From positions 3,462,001 through 3,526,000 of the forward strand of contig NZ_CP071869.1 of NCBI RefSeq assembly GCF_017569185.1: DNA of 64,000 nucleotides, read 5' to 3'. The stretch's first letter is position 1. Each line of letters starts with the position of its first letter. The DNA is from Polaribacter cellanae. Lineage in GTDB: Bacteria; Bacteroidota; Bacteroidia; Flavobacteriales; Flavobacteriaceae. Below, in pieces: positions 55,591 through 64,000 of the stretch. The translations under genes and the position numbers were made by a program. The notes under the pieces were generated by a model. That model had not been told where the DNA came from. It saw nothing but the letters and a program-made list of their open reading frames with translations, and did not search any database.

Positions 55591-56709
55591 ATGAAGCTAT
55601 TAAAATTATCTTATTTTTTAAAAAAGTCACTATTGTTTACGTGCCTTTTAGTAATTTTATTTTCATGTAAAAAAGAGCAGGTAAAGATAAAAGAGGATTC
55701 CATAGAAAAAAAACAATATTTCCCAGATAAAAATGAAGTAGATGTAATGATTTTAAAGTATGGAAATTTTAAAAAAGAAATTGTAAGTAATGGGAAATTA
55801 GTTGCTTTACAAAAAAACATTTTAAAGTTTGACGTAAGTGAAAATTTAAAAAAGCTATTTGTTAAAAATGGAGATTACGTAAAAAAAGGACAAACCTTAG
55901 CGATATTAAAAAATTTCACTTACGAACAAGCTTATACAAAAGCAAAAATAAATATAAAAAAAACAGAGCTAGAGTTACAAGATAAGCTGGTAGGTCGTGG
56001 TTACGAAACTTTTAATAAAGATAGTATACCAAATGAAGAATATGAAATGCTCGCCATACGTTCTGGCTATAAAGATGCTTTACATGAATTAAAAAATGCG
56101 GAGTTTAGGTTAAAAGCCACCAAACTTATAGCACCTTTTAATGGTAAAATAGCGACGATTAAAAGTAAACAGCATGAGCAAATTAATGCTGGCACAGAAA
56201 TAATGACCATAATAAACGACGCTGTTTTTGAAGTAGAATTTTATCTTATAGAATCAGAAGTTTCAGAAGTTGCAGTTAACGGTCAAATACAAATTGAGCC
56301 TTTTGCACTAAATAAAACCTATCAAGGACAAATAGTAACCATCAATCCACAAGTAGAAAAAGATGGCACTATATTGATTAAGGCAAAAGTAAAAAATGAC
56401 GGTAGTTTATTGGAAGGCATGAATGTGAAGGTGTTTATTCAAAAAGACATTCCTAATCAATTTGTAGTTCCTAAATCATCGGTTGTATTACGTCAGAATC
56501 AAGAAGTTTTATTTACTGTAAATTCAGGAAAAACCTATTGGACCTATGTACAAACTACCAATGAGAATAGCAAACAATATTCCGTAATTCCGAACCCAGA
56601 TAAAAGCAGCGCATCACTAAAACCAGGAGACACTATTGTAGTTTCTGGTAATTTAAATTTAGCACATGATACAGAAGTTAGTATCAAATCATTTAAAACT
56701 AATGATTAG
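55591..56709 (+). CDS. RND efflux periplasmic adaptor lipoprotein (MFP)
   Basis: The 372-residue protein has lipobox Cys26 (ILFSC) with Lys-Lys after it. The lipoyl/barrel-sandwich hybrid motif is split as usual: NLKKLFVKNGDYVKKGQTLAILKN (about 87-110) and the returning KATKLIAPFNGKIATIKSKQHEQINAGTEIM (about 173-203), with a helical hairpin between. A beta-barrel and membrane-proximal domain follow (PDKSSASLKPGDTIVVSGN). This is the adaptor linking an inner-membrane RND pump to a TolC-type channel. It starts 56 bases after the IS30 end; 34 bases separate it from the pump gene. Confidence 0.9.
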   Translation: MKLLKLSYFLKKSLLFTCLLVILFSCKKEQVKIKEDSIEKKQYFPDKNEVDVMILKYGNFKKEIVSNGKLVALQKNILKFDVSENLKKLFVKNGDYVKKGQTLAILKNFTYEQAYTKAKINIKKTELELQDKLVGRGYETFNKDSIPNEEYEMLAIRSGYKDALHELKNAEFRLKATKLIAPFNGKIATIKSKQHEQINAGTEIMTIINDAVFEVEFYLIESEVSEVAVNGQIQIEPFALNKTYQGQIVTINPQVEKDGTILIKAKVKNDGSLLEGMNVKVFIQKDIPNQFVVPKSSVVLRQNQEVLFTVNSGKTYWTYVQTTNENSKQYSVIPNPDKSSASLKPGDTIVVSGNLNLAHDTEVSIKSFKTND

Positions 56710-56743
56710 TAAATACTAATATTTTTATTAAATAAAAAGATTC

Positions 56744-59700
56744 ATGGTAAAATTCCTAATCAAAAAACCAATAGCCGTTTTAATGACCGCTTTAGCTGTA
56801 ATTATTTTAGGATTATATGCTTTTGGTTTTATTCCTGTTTCTTTAATGCCTAATATAGATATTCCTGAAATTACGGTACAAGTATCCGCAGAAAACATGT
56901 CTGCAAGGCAACTAGAAGATGCTGTAGTAAAACCACTTCGCAGAAACCTAATGCAACTTAGTCATTTAAAAGATTTAACTAGCGAGACCAGTAGCGAAAC
57001 CGGTATAATACGCCTGCGTTTTAATCACGGAACTAAAATAAATTATTCTTTTATAGAAGTAAACGAAAAGATTGACCGCGCCATGGGGAATTTCCCTAAA
57101 ACAATGAAACGGCCAAAAGTAATTAAAGCTAGCGCCACTGATATTCCTGTCTTTTATTTAAATATGACTTTAAAAAAAGATAGAAACATTAAAGATTCCA
57201 ATAAAAAATTATATCCCGTATCTCAAGATTTTGTCGATTTTAATCGTTTTTCGAATCAGGTAATCCGTAAACGCATCGAACAGGTAAATGAAGTCGCTAT
57301 GGTAGATATAAGTGGTTTGGTAACACCAGAAATACTAATAATTCCTGATTATAATAAAATAACTTCTATAGGTATTAGCTTAGATGAATTAGAGTCGAAT
57401 ATAAAAAAATACGACATAAACATAGGTAGTCTGCTTATTAAAGATAGTCAGTATCAATACGATGTTCGTTTAGGAAATACTTTAAAGAATATTCAAGAAA
57501 TAAGAGATATTTATATTCATAAAAATAATCGCGTATATCAATTAAAAGATCTTGCTAAAATTATTGAACATCCACAGAAAAGAACTGGCTTGGTATTGTC
57601 TAACGGTAAAGAAGCTGTTACGATGGCAATTATAAAGCAAAGTGATGCTCGAATGGGAGATTTAAAAGATGCATTGAATAATCTTTTAGGCTATTTTGAA
57701 AAAGATTACCCAAATATTGACTTTAAAATTACAAGAGATCAAACTAAATTATTAGACTACGCCATAAAAAATCTGTTTCAAAGTTTACTTTGGGGTATGT
57801 TATTAGCTTTTGGAATTATGTTTTTATTTTTAAAAAATGTAAAATCTCCATTATTAATTGGTGTTACAATTCCAACTTCTATCATCATTTGTTTGTTGTT
57901 TTTTCAACTATTTGAAATTTCTATCAATATTATTTCTTTATCAGGCCTGGTTTTAGGTATTGGGCTTATGATTGATAACTCAATTATTGTTATTGATAAT
58001 ATTACACAGTATAGAGAAAAGGGTTTTAAGTTAAATCATGCATGTGTTAAAGGAACAAATGAAGTGATAAAACCTTTGTTAAGTTCTGCGCTAACTACTT
58101 GTGCAGTATTTTTACCATTAGTATTTTTAAGTGGTATTAGCGGTGCATTATTTTACGACCAAGCTATGGCAATTAGTATAGGTTTATTTGCATCCTTTTT
58201 TGTCTCAATAACTTTATTACCTGTATTATATCGATTATTTCATTTTAAAGACAGTCATAAGCCAGGACGAATAACTCAATTTTTAATTAAAACAAATACC
58301 TTAGATTATGCAAACTTATATGAAAAAGGCTTTCGCTGGGTAATGCGAAAGCAAAAAATTTCATGGAGTATTTGTCTCTTACTATTAATTTTTGGTTTTG
58401 TTTTATTTACAATGCTACCAAAAACACAAATGCCTCATTTTACAAAAACTGAAGTTTTGTTAAAAATCGATTGGAATGAACAAATTCATGTTGAGGAAAA
58501 TAAAAAACGTATTCTAAAATTGTTAAAACCCATAAAAGAAAAATTAGTAAATCAAACAGCTTTAGTAGGTAAACAACAATTTATATTAGATAAAGGTACC
58601 GAAGCTAAAGCGTCTGAAACCGTATTATATTTACAATGTAAAAACCCTGAAAAATTAGAAGAAATTAAAAATAGATTACAAAAAGATATTCAAAAAGAAT
58701 ATCCAATTGCTTTATATAATTATAAAGATGTAGATAATATTTTCAACCTTATCTTTTCTGAAGATGAACCAACTCTAACAGCAAGAATAAGAAATGTAGA
58801 GAATTTAGGAAGTAGTCAAAACAATGAACTTAAAAAAGTATGGCATCAAATACAAGGAGATTTAGTTAATTTAGAATTAAAACCTATTGTTTGGCAAGAT
58901 TATATGGCCTTAGTAGTGGATCAAGAAAAATTAATGACTTATGGAGTAAATACTAATACAATATATAATACTTTAAAAAGTGCCTTTAACGAACGAGAAA
59001 TTTTATCAATTGTAGATAATCAGAATTTTGTTCCTGTTATTTTAGGAGGAGAAAACAAAAGAATCAATGCTGTTTTAAACGAAACCACAGTAACAGCTCG
59101 TAATAATGCAGTGTTTCATATTAAAGATTTTATAAAAGTTGTTTCTGGAAAAGATTTAAAAACTATTCGTGGAGGGACAGAAGGCGAATATTATCCATTA
59201 GATTTTAAACTTAACAATAACCAAGTAGAAAACACAATAAAATCTATTAGGAATATTGTTCATAAAAACCAGTGGTATGATGTAAGTTTTACAGGAAGTT
59301 ACTTTACTAATCAAGAATTAATTAGCGAGCTAAAAATAGTATTATTTATTTCTTTATTACTGCTATATTTTATTTTAGCTTCCCAATTTGAATCCTTTAC
59401 CACCCCATTAATTATTCTATTAGAAGTTCCTTTAGATTTAGTAGGAGCGTTTTTATTTTTAAAGTTATTTGGCATGAGTATTAACCTAATGTCAATGATT
59501 GGTATTGTAGTTATGAGTGGTATTATTATAAACGATTCTATTTTAAAAGTGGATACAATTATACAGCTGCAACGTCAAGGTTATTCTTTAATAAAAGCTT
59601 TGTTAATTGCTGGTCAACGTCGTTTAAAACCTATTTTAATGACAAGTTTAACTACAATATTAGCACTTGTACCTTTATTATTTTCAAGTGGTTTAGGAAC

Positions 59701-59827
59701 GGAATTGCAAGCGCCTCTGGCAATTGCTCTAATTGGTGGAATGCTCTTAGGAACTTTAGTAAGCCTATATTTTATTCCGCTATGTTATTATTATCTTTCA
59801 AAATTGAAGTATCATGTTAAAAACTAA
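56744..59827 (+). CDS. RND-family efflux pump permease
   Basis: The 1027-residue protein has the AcrB layout: a first helix (about 9-30), the large periplasmic loop with MPNIDIPEITVQVSAENMSARQLEDAVVKPL, a helix bundle (about 340-490) with ISLSGLVLGIGLMIDNSIIVIDNI containing the proton-relay Asp region, the second helix (about 545), the second loop, and the last bundle (about 855-1020) with LMSMIGIVVMSGIIINDSILKVDTI. It resembles drug or heavy-metal/peptide type HAE pumps; substrate is not readable. It overlaps the channel gene by 14 bases, so adaptor, pump and channel form one tripartite unit. Confidence 0.92.
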   Translation: MVKFLIKKPIAVLMTALAVIILGLYAFGFIPVSLMPNIDIPEITVQVSAENMSARQLEDAVVKPLRRNLMQLSHLKDLTSETSSETGIIRLRFNHGTKINYSFIEVNEKIDRAMGNFPKTMKRPKVIKASATDIPVFYLNMTLKKDRNIKDSNKKLYPVSQDFVDFNRFSNQVIRKRIEQVNEVAMVDISGLVTPEILIIPDYNKITSIGISLDELESNIKKYDINIGSLLIKDSQYQYDVRLGNTLKNIQEIRDIYIHKNNRVYQLKDLAKIIEHPQKRTGLVLSNGKEAVTMAIIKQSDARMGDLKDALNNLLGYFEKDYPNIDFKITRDQTKLLDYAIKNLFQSLLWGMLLAFGIMFLFLKNVKSPLLIGVTIPTSIIICLLFFQLFEISINIISLSGLVLGIGLMIDNSIIVIDNITQYREKGFKLNHACVKGTNEVIKPLLSSALTTCAVFLPLVFLSGISGALFYDQAMAISIGLFASFFVSITLLPVLYRLFHFKDSHKPGRITQFLIKTNTLDYANLYEKGFRWVMRKQKISWSICLLLLIFGFVLFTMLPKTQMPHFTKTEVLLKIDWNEQIHVEENKKRILKLLKPIKEKLVNQTALVGKQQFILDKGTEAKASETVLYLQCKNPEKLEEIKNRLQKDIQKEYPIALYNYKDVDNIFNLIFSEDEPTLTARIRNVENLGSSQNNELKKVWHQIQGDLVNLELKPIVWQDYMALVVDQEKLMTYGVNTNTIYNTLKSAFNEREILSIVDNQNFVPVILGGENKRINAVLNETTVTARNNAVFHIKDFIKVVSGKDLKTIRGGTEGEYYPLDFKLNNNQVENTIKSIRNIVHKNQWYDVSFTGSYFTNQELISELKIVLFISLLLLYFILASQFESFTTPLIILLEVPLDLVGAFLFLKLFGMSINLMSMIGIVVMSGIIINDSILKVDTIIQLQRQGYSLIKALLIAGQRRLKPILMTSLTTILALVPLLFSSGLGTELQAPLAIALIGGMLLGTLVSLYFIPLCYYYLSKLKYHVKN

Positions 59828-61328
59828 ATTTATACTCATACTATTTATTGGCTGTTGTTTTTTTAACATCAATAAATTAATGTCGCAAAAAAAAGAAGCA
59901 ACATTAACTCCGAAAAATAGCTTGTCACTTACTGAAATTTTGAGAATAGCTAATAAAAACTCTTTAGATGTTTTTAAAGCAAAACGTAAATTTGGAGTTT
60001 ATTACTGGCAAAACAGGTCTTTTAAATCGAGCTTATTACCAAAAATAAATTTTGAAGCACGCCCTTTTACTTTCAATCGTTCTTTGGTAGAACGTTATGA
60101 CTCCGAAAAAAATATTGATGTTTTTAGACAACAACAGAATTTGAATTCTTTTGCCAATATATCAATAAGACAAAATATTAGGGCTACAGGAGCTAGTATA
60201 TTTTTGAATTCTAGTTTTAATAGATTAAAGAATTCTGGAGATATAGATTCCGAAAGTTATAATGCTACCCCTGTTAGAATTGGAATCATACAACCCTTAA
60301 TGGCTTTTAATCGATTTAAATGGCAGCATAAAACGGCGCCATTAGAATTCCAAAAGGCAAAAAAAGCATTTATTTATGAATTGCAGACCATTAATTTAAA
60401 AACGGTAGACTTATTTTTCAATTGGGCATTGGCAAGTAAAAAATTAATGATAGCAAAAGAAAATAAAAAATCTGCAGAAAAGTTATTTAAAATTGGTAAG
60501 AGGCGTTACAAATTAGGTGCTATAGAGCGTAATGATGTTCTTAATTTAGAGCTTGATGTTTATAATTCAAAAACAAATTTAACACAGAATAAGCAAGCTT
60601 TAGAAAAAGCAGAAGCTTCTTTAAAATTATTTTTAAGAGATGCTCTACCAAATAATGCCATCCCTGAATTGCCTGAACTTATTTCAAACATACAAATAAA
60701 TGTTATTGAAGCCTCTGATTTAGCAAACAAAAACAATCCTGAGGTTATTAATCTTAAATTAAAAAAAATAGAAGCTTTAAGAGATTTAGATAAAGCTGTT
60801 AAAGATAACCGATTTGATTTGTCTTTAAGTGCAAGTTACGGTTTAAATCAGCAAGCAAATACCTTTAGAGACGCCTATGGTAACTTATTAGATCAACAAA
60901 TAGTGTCAGTAAATTTTAGTATTCCTATTCTGGATTGGGGAGAACGCAAAGGGAAAATAAAAACTGCTAAAATGAATAAAGAAGTAGTAGATATCGAACT
61001 CCAACAGAATGAAGACCAATTTAAACAAAATATCAAACAGAAAGTTATTAATTTTAATATTCAAAAAGAATTGGTTGCGGGAAGTTTAAAAACAAGTGAA
61101 ATTGCTAGAGAATCCTACGAAATAACCGAAAAACGGTTTTTATCTGGAAGTTTAAGTTTACTGAATTTAACAAGTTCTAGAAAAGCATGGCAATTAGCAA
61201 CGGAGCGTTATATACAAAGCTTGTTAAGCTATTGGAAATTGTATTACCAAGTACAACAATTAACACTTTATGATTTTATAAATAAAAAGTCGATAGAACA
61301 AGATTTTGATGAAATTATAGATAAATAG
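59814..61328 (+). CDS. TolC-like outer membrane channel
   Basis: The 504-residue protein has a signal peptide (about 1-24, ending KLMSQ) and the two-repeat TolC pattern: long helical hairpins (FIYELQTINLKTVDLFFNWALASKKLMIAKENKKSAEKLF and the late EIARESYEITEKRFLSGSLSLLNLTSS) alternating with beta strands (SLSASYGLNQQANTF, VSVNFSIPILDWGERKGKI). LDWGERKGKI is a usual hairpin block. It closes the exporter across the outer membrane for the RND pump whose gene overlaps by 14 bases. The next gene, after 70 bases, is a small HTH protein. Confidence 0.9.
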   Translation: MLKTKFILILFIGCCFFNINKLMSQKKEATLTPKNSLSLTEILRIANKNSLDVFKAKRKFGVYYWQNRSFKSSLLPKINFEARPFTFNRSLVERYDSEKNIDVFRQQQNLNSFANISIRQNIRATGASIFLNSSFNRLKNSGDIDSESYNATPVRIGIIQPLMAFNRFKWQHKTAPLEFQKAKKAFIYELQTINLKTVDLFFNWALASKKLMIAKENKKSAEKLFKIGKRRYKLGAIERNDVLNLELDVYNSKTNLTQNKQALEKAEASLKLFLRDALPNNAIPELPELISNIQINVIEASDLANKNNPEVINLKLKKIEALRDLDKAVKDNRFDLSLSASYGLNQQANTFRDAYGNLLDQQIVSVNFSIPILDWGERKGKIKTAKMNKEVVDIELQQNEDQFKQNIKQKVINFNIQKELVAGSLKTSEIARESYEITEKRFLSGSLSLLNLTSSRKAWQLATERYIQSLLSYWKLYYQVQQLTLYDFINKKSIEQDFDEIIDK

Positions 61329-61398
61329 GGGGATATTTATCAGAAGAAAAAGGAGTGTTCTATTAAGGAAATAATTTACTATCTAAAAAAAATTACAG

Positions 61399-61626
61399 AT
61401 GACTTATTTAGAAAGAAAAGAAAAAGAAAAACACCTGCTGTATTTAATACAACATCATAGACTAAAATCTTTAAATAAAGTTGCAATAGATTATGGTTGT
61501 AGTGAGAGAACTGTAAAAAGAATGCTATTTAATTTACGAGTTCAAGGATATAAAATTATCTATTGTAAAAATTCTCATAAATATTTATTTGAAGAAATTT
61601 CAGAAGGTCAGAATTTGTCCCCCTAA
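61399..61626 (+). CDS. Small helix-turn-helix protein
   Basis: The 75-residue protein reads as a single winged HTH: KHLLYLIQHHRLKSLNKVAIDYGCSERTVKRMLFNLRVQGYKIIYCKNSHKYLF. The recognition helix lies at SERTVKRMLFNLR and the wing at YKIIYCKNSHKYL, as in HTH_11/DeoR-type front domains, but there is no effector domain. It is likely the local regulator of the exporter and the small secreted protein beside it. It lies between them, about 220 bases before the next ATG. Confidence 0.72.
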   Translation: MTYLERKEKEKHLLYLIQHHRLKSLNKVAIDYGCSERTVKRMLFNLRVQGYKIIYCKNSHKYLFEEISEGQNLSP

Positions 61627-61788
61627 AACATTTTCTTTGTGAAATTATTAATTTATACAAAAATTAGAAAGGGGGAGGATATGCATTAATATATTTAGAT
61701 TTAACTAAAAATCTTTTGTTTTCATAAACTTTTATATGGGAGCATAAGGCGTATAAAACATAAAATGTTTCTACGATAAAACAAAAAA

Positions 61789-61819
61789 GCACAACTTAGT
61801 AAAACAGACTAAGCTGTGC
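61789..61819 (+). promoter_or_regulatory. Leader hairpin before the small secreted protein
   Basis: GCACAACTTAGT (61789-61800) pairs with ACTAAGCTGTGC (61808-61819) around AAAACAG, with one mismatch in a 12-pair stem. It ends 30 bases before the ATG at 61850. Lacking a T run, it is more likely a leader stem or part of the ribosome-start region than a terminator, although it might protect the mRNA 5' end. Confidence 0.55.
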
Positions 61820-61849
61820 CAAACATTTAATAAATTAAATATTTTAATT

Positions 61850-62197
61850 ATGAATACAAAAGTAAAGAAATTTACAAAATTAACTGCTATAAGTTTCTTT
61901 TTAATTGCTTTAGCAATAAATGTAGAATTAACTTTAGACGATCCTTTTTCTGAGATAAGTAATAGTGCTTTCGCACAAGTATCTACAAGTGGGTCTACCA
62001 CTGGTGGAGGGTATTTTAAAATTAATTACTCTGAAACTTCTGGCACTGAAACAACTTATGTCAATGGTCAGGAATGTACTAGGACTGTTAATATCTCATC
62101 AGGTACCGATTGTATAGCAGGTGGGCCTACCCCAACTTGTAGCTCCAAAACAAGAGTTTTTACCTACGGAGAGCCTAATTGTACTGATATACCATAA
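61850..62197 (+). CDS. Small secreted four-cysteine protein with NVEALT-like leader
   Basis: The 115-residue product has a basic start (MNTKVKKFTK), a hydrophobic segment to about residue 23 and INVELTLDDPFSEISNSAFAQ at about 23-43. The shape resembles the Bacteroidota NVEALT leader group, in which an S/N-V/x-E/x-A-L-A type motif closes the leader; SNSAFAQ would be its counterpart here. The rest is Gly/Ser/Thr-rich with four cysteines (at about 75, 86, 96 and 111) able to form two disulfides. The next gene is a 6-bladed propeller lipoprotein, the usual neighbour of NVEALT genes as I recall. The function is unknown; a secreted peptide or precursor is suggested. Confidence 0.65.
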   Translation: MNTKVKKFTKLTAISFFLIALAINVELTLDDPFSEISNSAFAQVSTSGSTTGGGYFKINYSETSGTETTYVNGQECTRTVNISSGTDCIAGGPTPTCSSKTRVFTYGEPNCTDIP

Positions 62198-62221
62198 TTT
62201 CTTAATCTACATAATAACTAG

Positions 62222-62371
62222 GCGTGGTTTTGACTTAACAATAATCAATACTTTATTATAAATTAAGTAAAATGTTAAGTTTTTCTTTAAATATATATAC
62301 CAAGTATTTATGATTTGATTTTTTGTTTACAGACTTAATAATTAATAAGTTTAAATCAGTCAAAATCACGC
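62222..62371. repeat. Widely spaced 14-bp inverted repeat
   Basis: GCGTGGTTTTGACT (62222-62235) and AGTCAAAATCACGC (62358-62371) are inverted copies with one mismatch, 122 AT-rich bases apart. They fill nearly the whole gap between the small secreted protein and the propeller gene. It could be a 150-base MITE-like insertion or a long-looped RNA structure controlling the propeller gene. Confidence 0.5.
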
Positions 62372-62385
62372 TTTAAAAAAAAACC

Positions 62386-63534
62386 ATGAAAAAAATAATT
62401 TTCTTAATAATAGTAGTCCCATTTATTTTTTCTTGTAAAAGAGATGGGAAAAACAATGTTTATGAATTAAAACACATTAAATTAAATGTTCAAAAAAAAT
62501 ACCCAGCAGGTAACTTTGGAGATTATTTTTCATCCTCGAAAATAATTGCCTTAGAAACAAATAATTCATCTTTTATTTCAAATATTGATAGAATTACTGT
62601 TTCTAATAATAAAATTTTAATTTTAGACACAAAACTAAATTCCGTTTTGATTTTTGATTTAAATGGAAAGTTTATAAATAAAATACAACATATTGGGAGT
62701 GGTCCGGGAGAATACACAAATCTTAGAGATTTTAGTGTAGATGAAGATAAAAAAAATATAATTTTATATTCAAGCAGCCCTTCTAGGATTTTAACTTATG
62801 AGATGGATGGTACCTTCTTAAAAAAAGAAAATATAAATAATTTTTGTTTTAACATTGGGTATAAAGACTCTAATTTATTATGTTTATTAAAAGACAAAAA
62901 TGGAGGTAAATTATTTTTAAGTAAAAATTTAAAAGAAAATACAGACGAAGAATTTATATCAATGAATAAAAAAGATAATTTTTTTTTAAACTTAGGATTT
63001 AATAGACCAAGTATCATTAAAAGTAAAGATATAAATATTACCTTCCCATATTCTGAAACAGTCTTCAGTTATACCGGCAAGGAAGTAAGACCTAAATATT
63101 ATATTGATTTTCTCGATAATAAAACACCAGAATCTATAGTTGACAATTTAGATGAAAATTATACGGGGCTTTATAAATATATTACTAAAAATAATTATGG
63201 ATTTGGCATTTCTAATTTTAGAGAAAATAAAAATTATATTACGTTTAATTTTTATCATGCAAATTTAGTGATTCACTCTAAAAAAAATAATACAACAAAA
63301 ATTTTTAGGGGAATAAAAAATGAAGGCTTTATTTTTGAAAAATATTTTGCACATGATGGAGAAGACAATAAAATAATATCAATATTACCTTCTTCTAATT
63401 TTAAATTTCAAACGAGTATCTATAAGAGTGAAAAAGAATCCTGGGAAAAAATTCCTGATTATATAAAAAAAATAGATAAAAATGTGTCTAATAATAGCAA
63501 TCCACTATTAATTCTTTATACTTTTAAAAATTAA
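62386..63534 (+). CDS. 6-bladed beta-propeller lipoprotein
   Basis: The 382-residue protein has lipobox Cys17 (FIFSC) and a propeller pattern of the Bacteroidota 6-bladed type (DUF5128-like): ISNIDRITVSNNKILILDTKLNSVLIFDLNGKFINKIQHIGSGPGEYTNLRDFSVDED holds the blade strand, turn and the family's GxGPGEY motif (about 106-112), followed by IILYSSSPSRILTYEMDGTFLKK. These proteins often sit next to small NVEALT-leader proteins; their job is not established, though binding or display of that protein at the outer membrane is a fair guess. The next gene, 42 bases on, is a second RND pump. Confidence 0.82.
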   Translation: MKKIIFLIIVVPFIFSCKRDGKNNVYELKHIKLNVQKKYPAGNFGDYFSSSKIIALETNNSSFISNIDRITVSNNKILILDTKLNSVLIFDLNGKFINKIQHIGSGPGEYTNLRDFSVDEDKKNIILYSSSPSRILTYEMDGTFLKKENINNFCFNIGYKDSNLLCLLKDKNGGKLFLSKNLKENTDEEFISMNKKDNFFLNLGFNRPSIIKSKDINITFPYSETVFSYTGKEVRPKYYIDFLDNKTPESIVDNLDENYTGLYKYITKNNYGFGISNFRENKNYITFNFYHANLVIHSKKNNTTKIFRGIKNEGFIFEKYFAHDGEDNKIISILPSSNFKFQTSIYKSEKESWEKIPDYIKKIDKNVSNNSNPLLILYTFKN

Positions 63535-63576
63535 ATTCAAAAAATTTAAAACCTTCGCATTAACTTCAAGTTTTAC

Positions 63577-64000
63577 ATGGTAATTAAAATTTTTAAAAAA
63601 AAAATATCCTCTTTCAGTATTCTAACAGTTTTCACTTGTCTAACCATTATTGGCGCAAGTTTAATCCCTTTGTTAAGTATTCAATTAACTCCAACCAGAA
63701 CAAACAGTTCTTTAGCTGTAAGTTATAGTTGGAAAGATGCTTCAGCCAAAGTTATAGAGCAAGAAGTAACCTCTAAATTAGAAGGTGTTTTTAACACTGT
63801 TAAAGGTATCAAAGGTATTAGTTCATCATCTCGAAAAGGTAGCGGTTATATAAGTATGCATTTTAAAAAAAATGTAGAAATGGATGCTATTCGTTTTGAA
63901 ATTGCCAATTTAATTCGTCAAAGTTACTCTGAACTACCAGAAGGTGTAAGTTATCCATTCTTATCAAAAAGTAGCTCAAATGAAAACAATTCTCCGATTC
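63577..64000 (+). CDS. RND-family efflux pump permease, N-terminal part (cut by window edge)
   Basis: From an ATG at 63577 a frame runs open to the window end, giving 141 residues. It opens with a basic stretch, one membrane helix (about 12-33, FSILTVFTCLTIIGASLIPLL) and the first periplasmic subdomain: NSSLAVSYSWKDASAKVIEQEVTSKLEGVFNTVKGIKGISSSS, the porter domain start of AcrB-like pumps. It differs from the first pump in this window, with a W-x-x-A-x-A-K-V-I-E pattern seen in other Bacteroidota RND pumps. A second pump so near the first, with a propeller and small secreted protein in between, suggests one export function. Confidence 0.8.
   Translation, partial: MVIKIFKKKISSFSILTVFTCLTIIGASLIPLLSIQLTPTRTNSSLAVSYSWKDASAKVIEQEVTSKLEGVFNTVKGIKGISSSSRKGSGYISMHFKKNVEMDAIRFEIANLIRQSYSELPEGVSYPFLSKSSSNENNSPI

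Noticed and set aside
61850..62197. Lantibiotic-type precursor
   Set aside because: No modifying enzyme (LanM/LanB-like, radical SAM or YcaO) lies near, so only a disulfide-type secreted protein is supported.

Overview
The window is AT-rich DNA from a marine-type member of the Bacteroidota, most likely a flavobacterium close to Polaribacter or Tenacibaculum. The evidence is a SusC/SusD pair, many lipoproteins with Bacteroidota-style lipoboxes, a LytS/LytTR pair, plugless TonB-type barrels, and no Shine-Dalgarno sequences before most starts. Species is not determined.

Region 1 (1-8686) is housekeeping-like. It holds the start of a small membrane protein, a TPR lipoprotein-type repeat protein paired with a TonB-receptor-like barrel lacking a plug (minus strand), and a plus-strand run of FtsE-like ATPase, GT2 glycosyltransferase and 2-oxoglutarate/Fe(II) oxygenase. 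A GT4 glycosyltransferase converges on that run.

Region 2 (9001-46982) is a large polysaccharide utilisation locus whose enzyme set fits complex or high-mannose N-glycans. SusC/SusD import is followed by a terminator and by a LytS/LytTR sensor pair on the opposite strand. Next comes an enzyme run: GH92, SSS symporter, cytoplasmic GH130, CBM9-like lipoprotein, GH18, a GHL10-like lipoprotein, a second GH92, LacZ-type GH2 and GH20. Then comes an unexpected block resembling planctomycete operons: a PSCyt1/PSCyt2/PSD1 (DUF1549/DUF1553) c-type cytochrome, a DUF1501 protein, an NHL propeller, a HexC-discoidin lipoprotein, and a DUF2231-cytochrome c-LRR-HexC-discoidin membrane protein. Two GH29 fucosidases and a third, divergent GH92 follow. 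The locus ends with the wreck of a Tat-type gene and a sulfatase, and a CBM9-like gene with a TTG start. Inferred logic: GH18 and the exo-enzymes (Gal, GlcNAc, Fuc, Man) trim N-glycans outside or in the periplasm, the symporter brings in small products, and GH130 splits Man-GlcNAc in the cytoplasm. The cytochrome block would act on an unknown oxidative or electron-transfer step.

Region 3 (about 47160-55534) is mobile or accessory DNA. A perfect terminator hairpin sits next to what looks like the last few bases of a tRNA or tmRNA gene, a probable attachment site. Then come inverted and tandem repeats, a tyrosine recombinase, a RhuM-family protein and an unknown 160-residue protein. A decayed IS3 element, a GT-C/GT2 lipid-linked sugar pair and a decayed IS30 element follow.

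Region 4 (55591-64000) is an export island: adaptor, RND pump, TolC-like channel, small HTH protein, a small secreted four-cysteine protein with an NVEALT-like leader, a 6-bladed propeller lipoprotein, and the start of a second RND pump. The cytochrome block and this export island are the best candidates for undescribed biology. No CRISPR array, intact tRNA or rRNA was seen.
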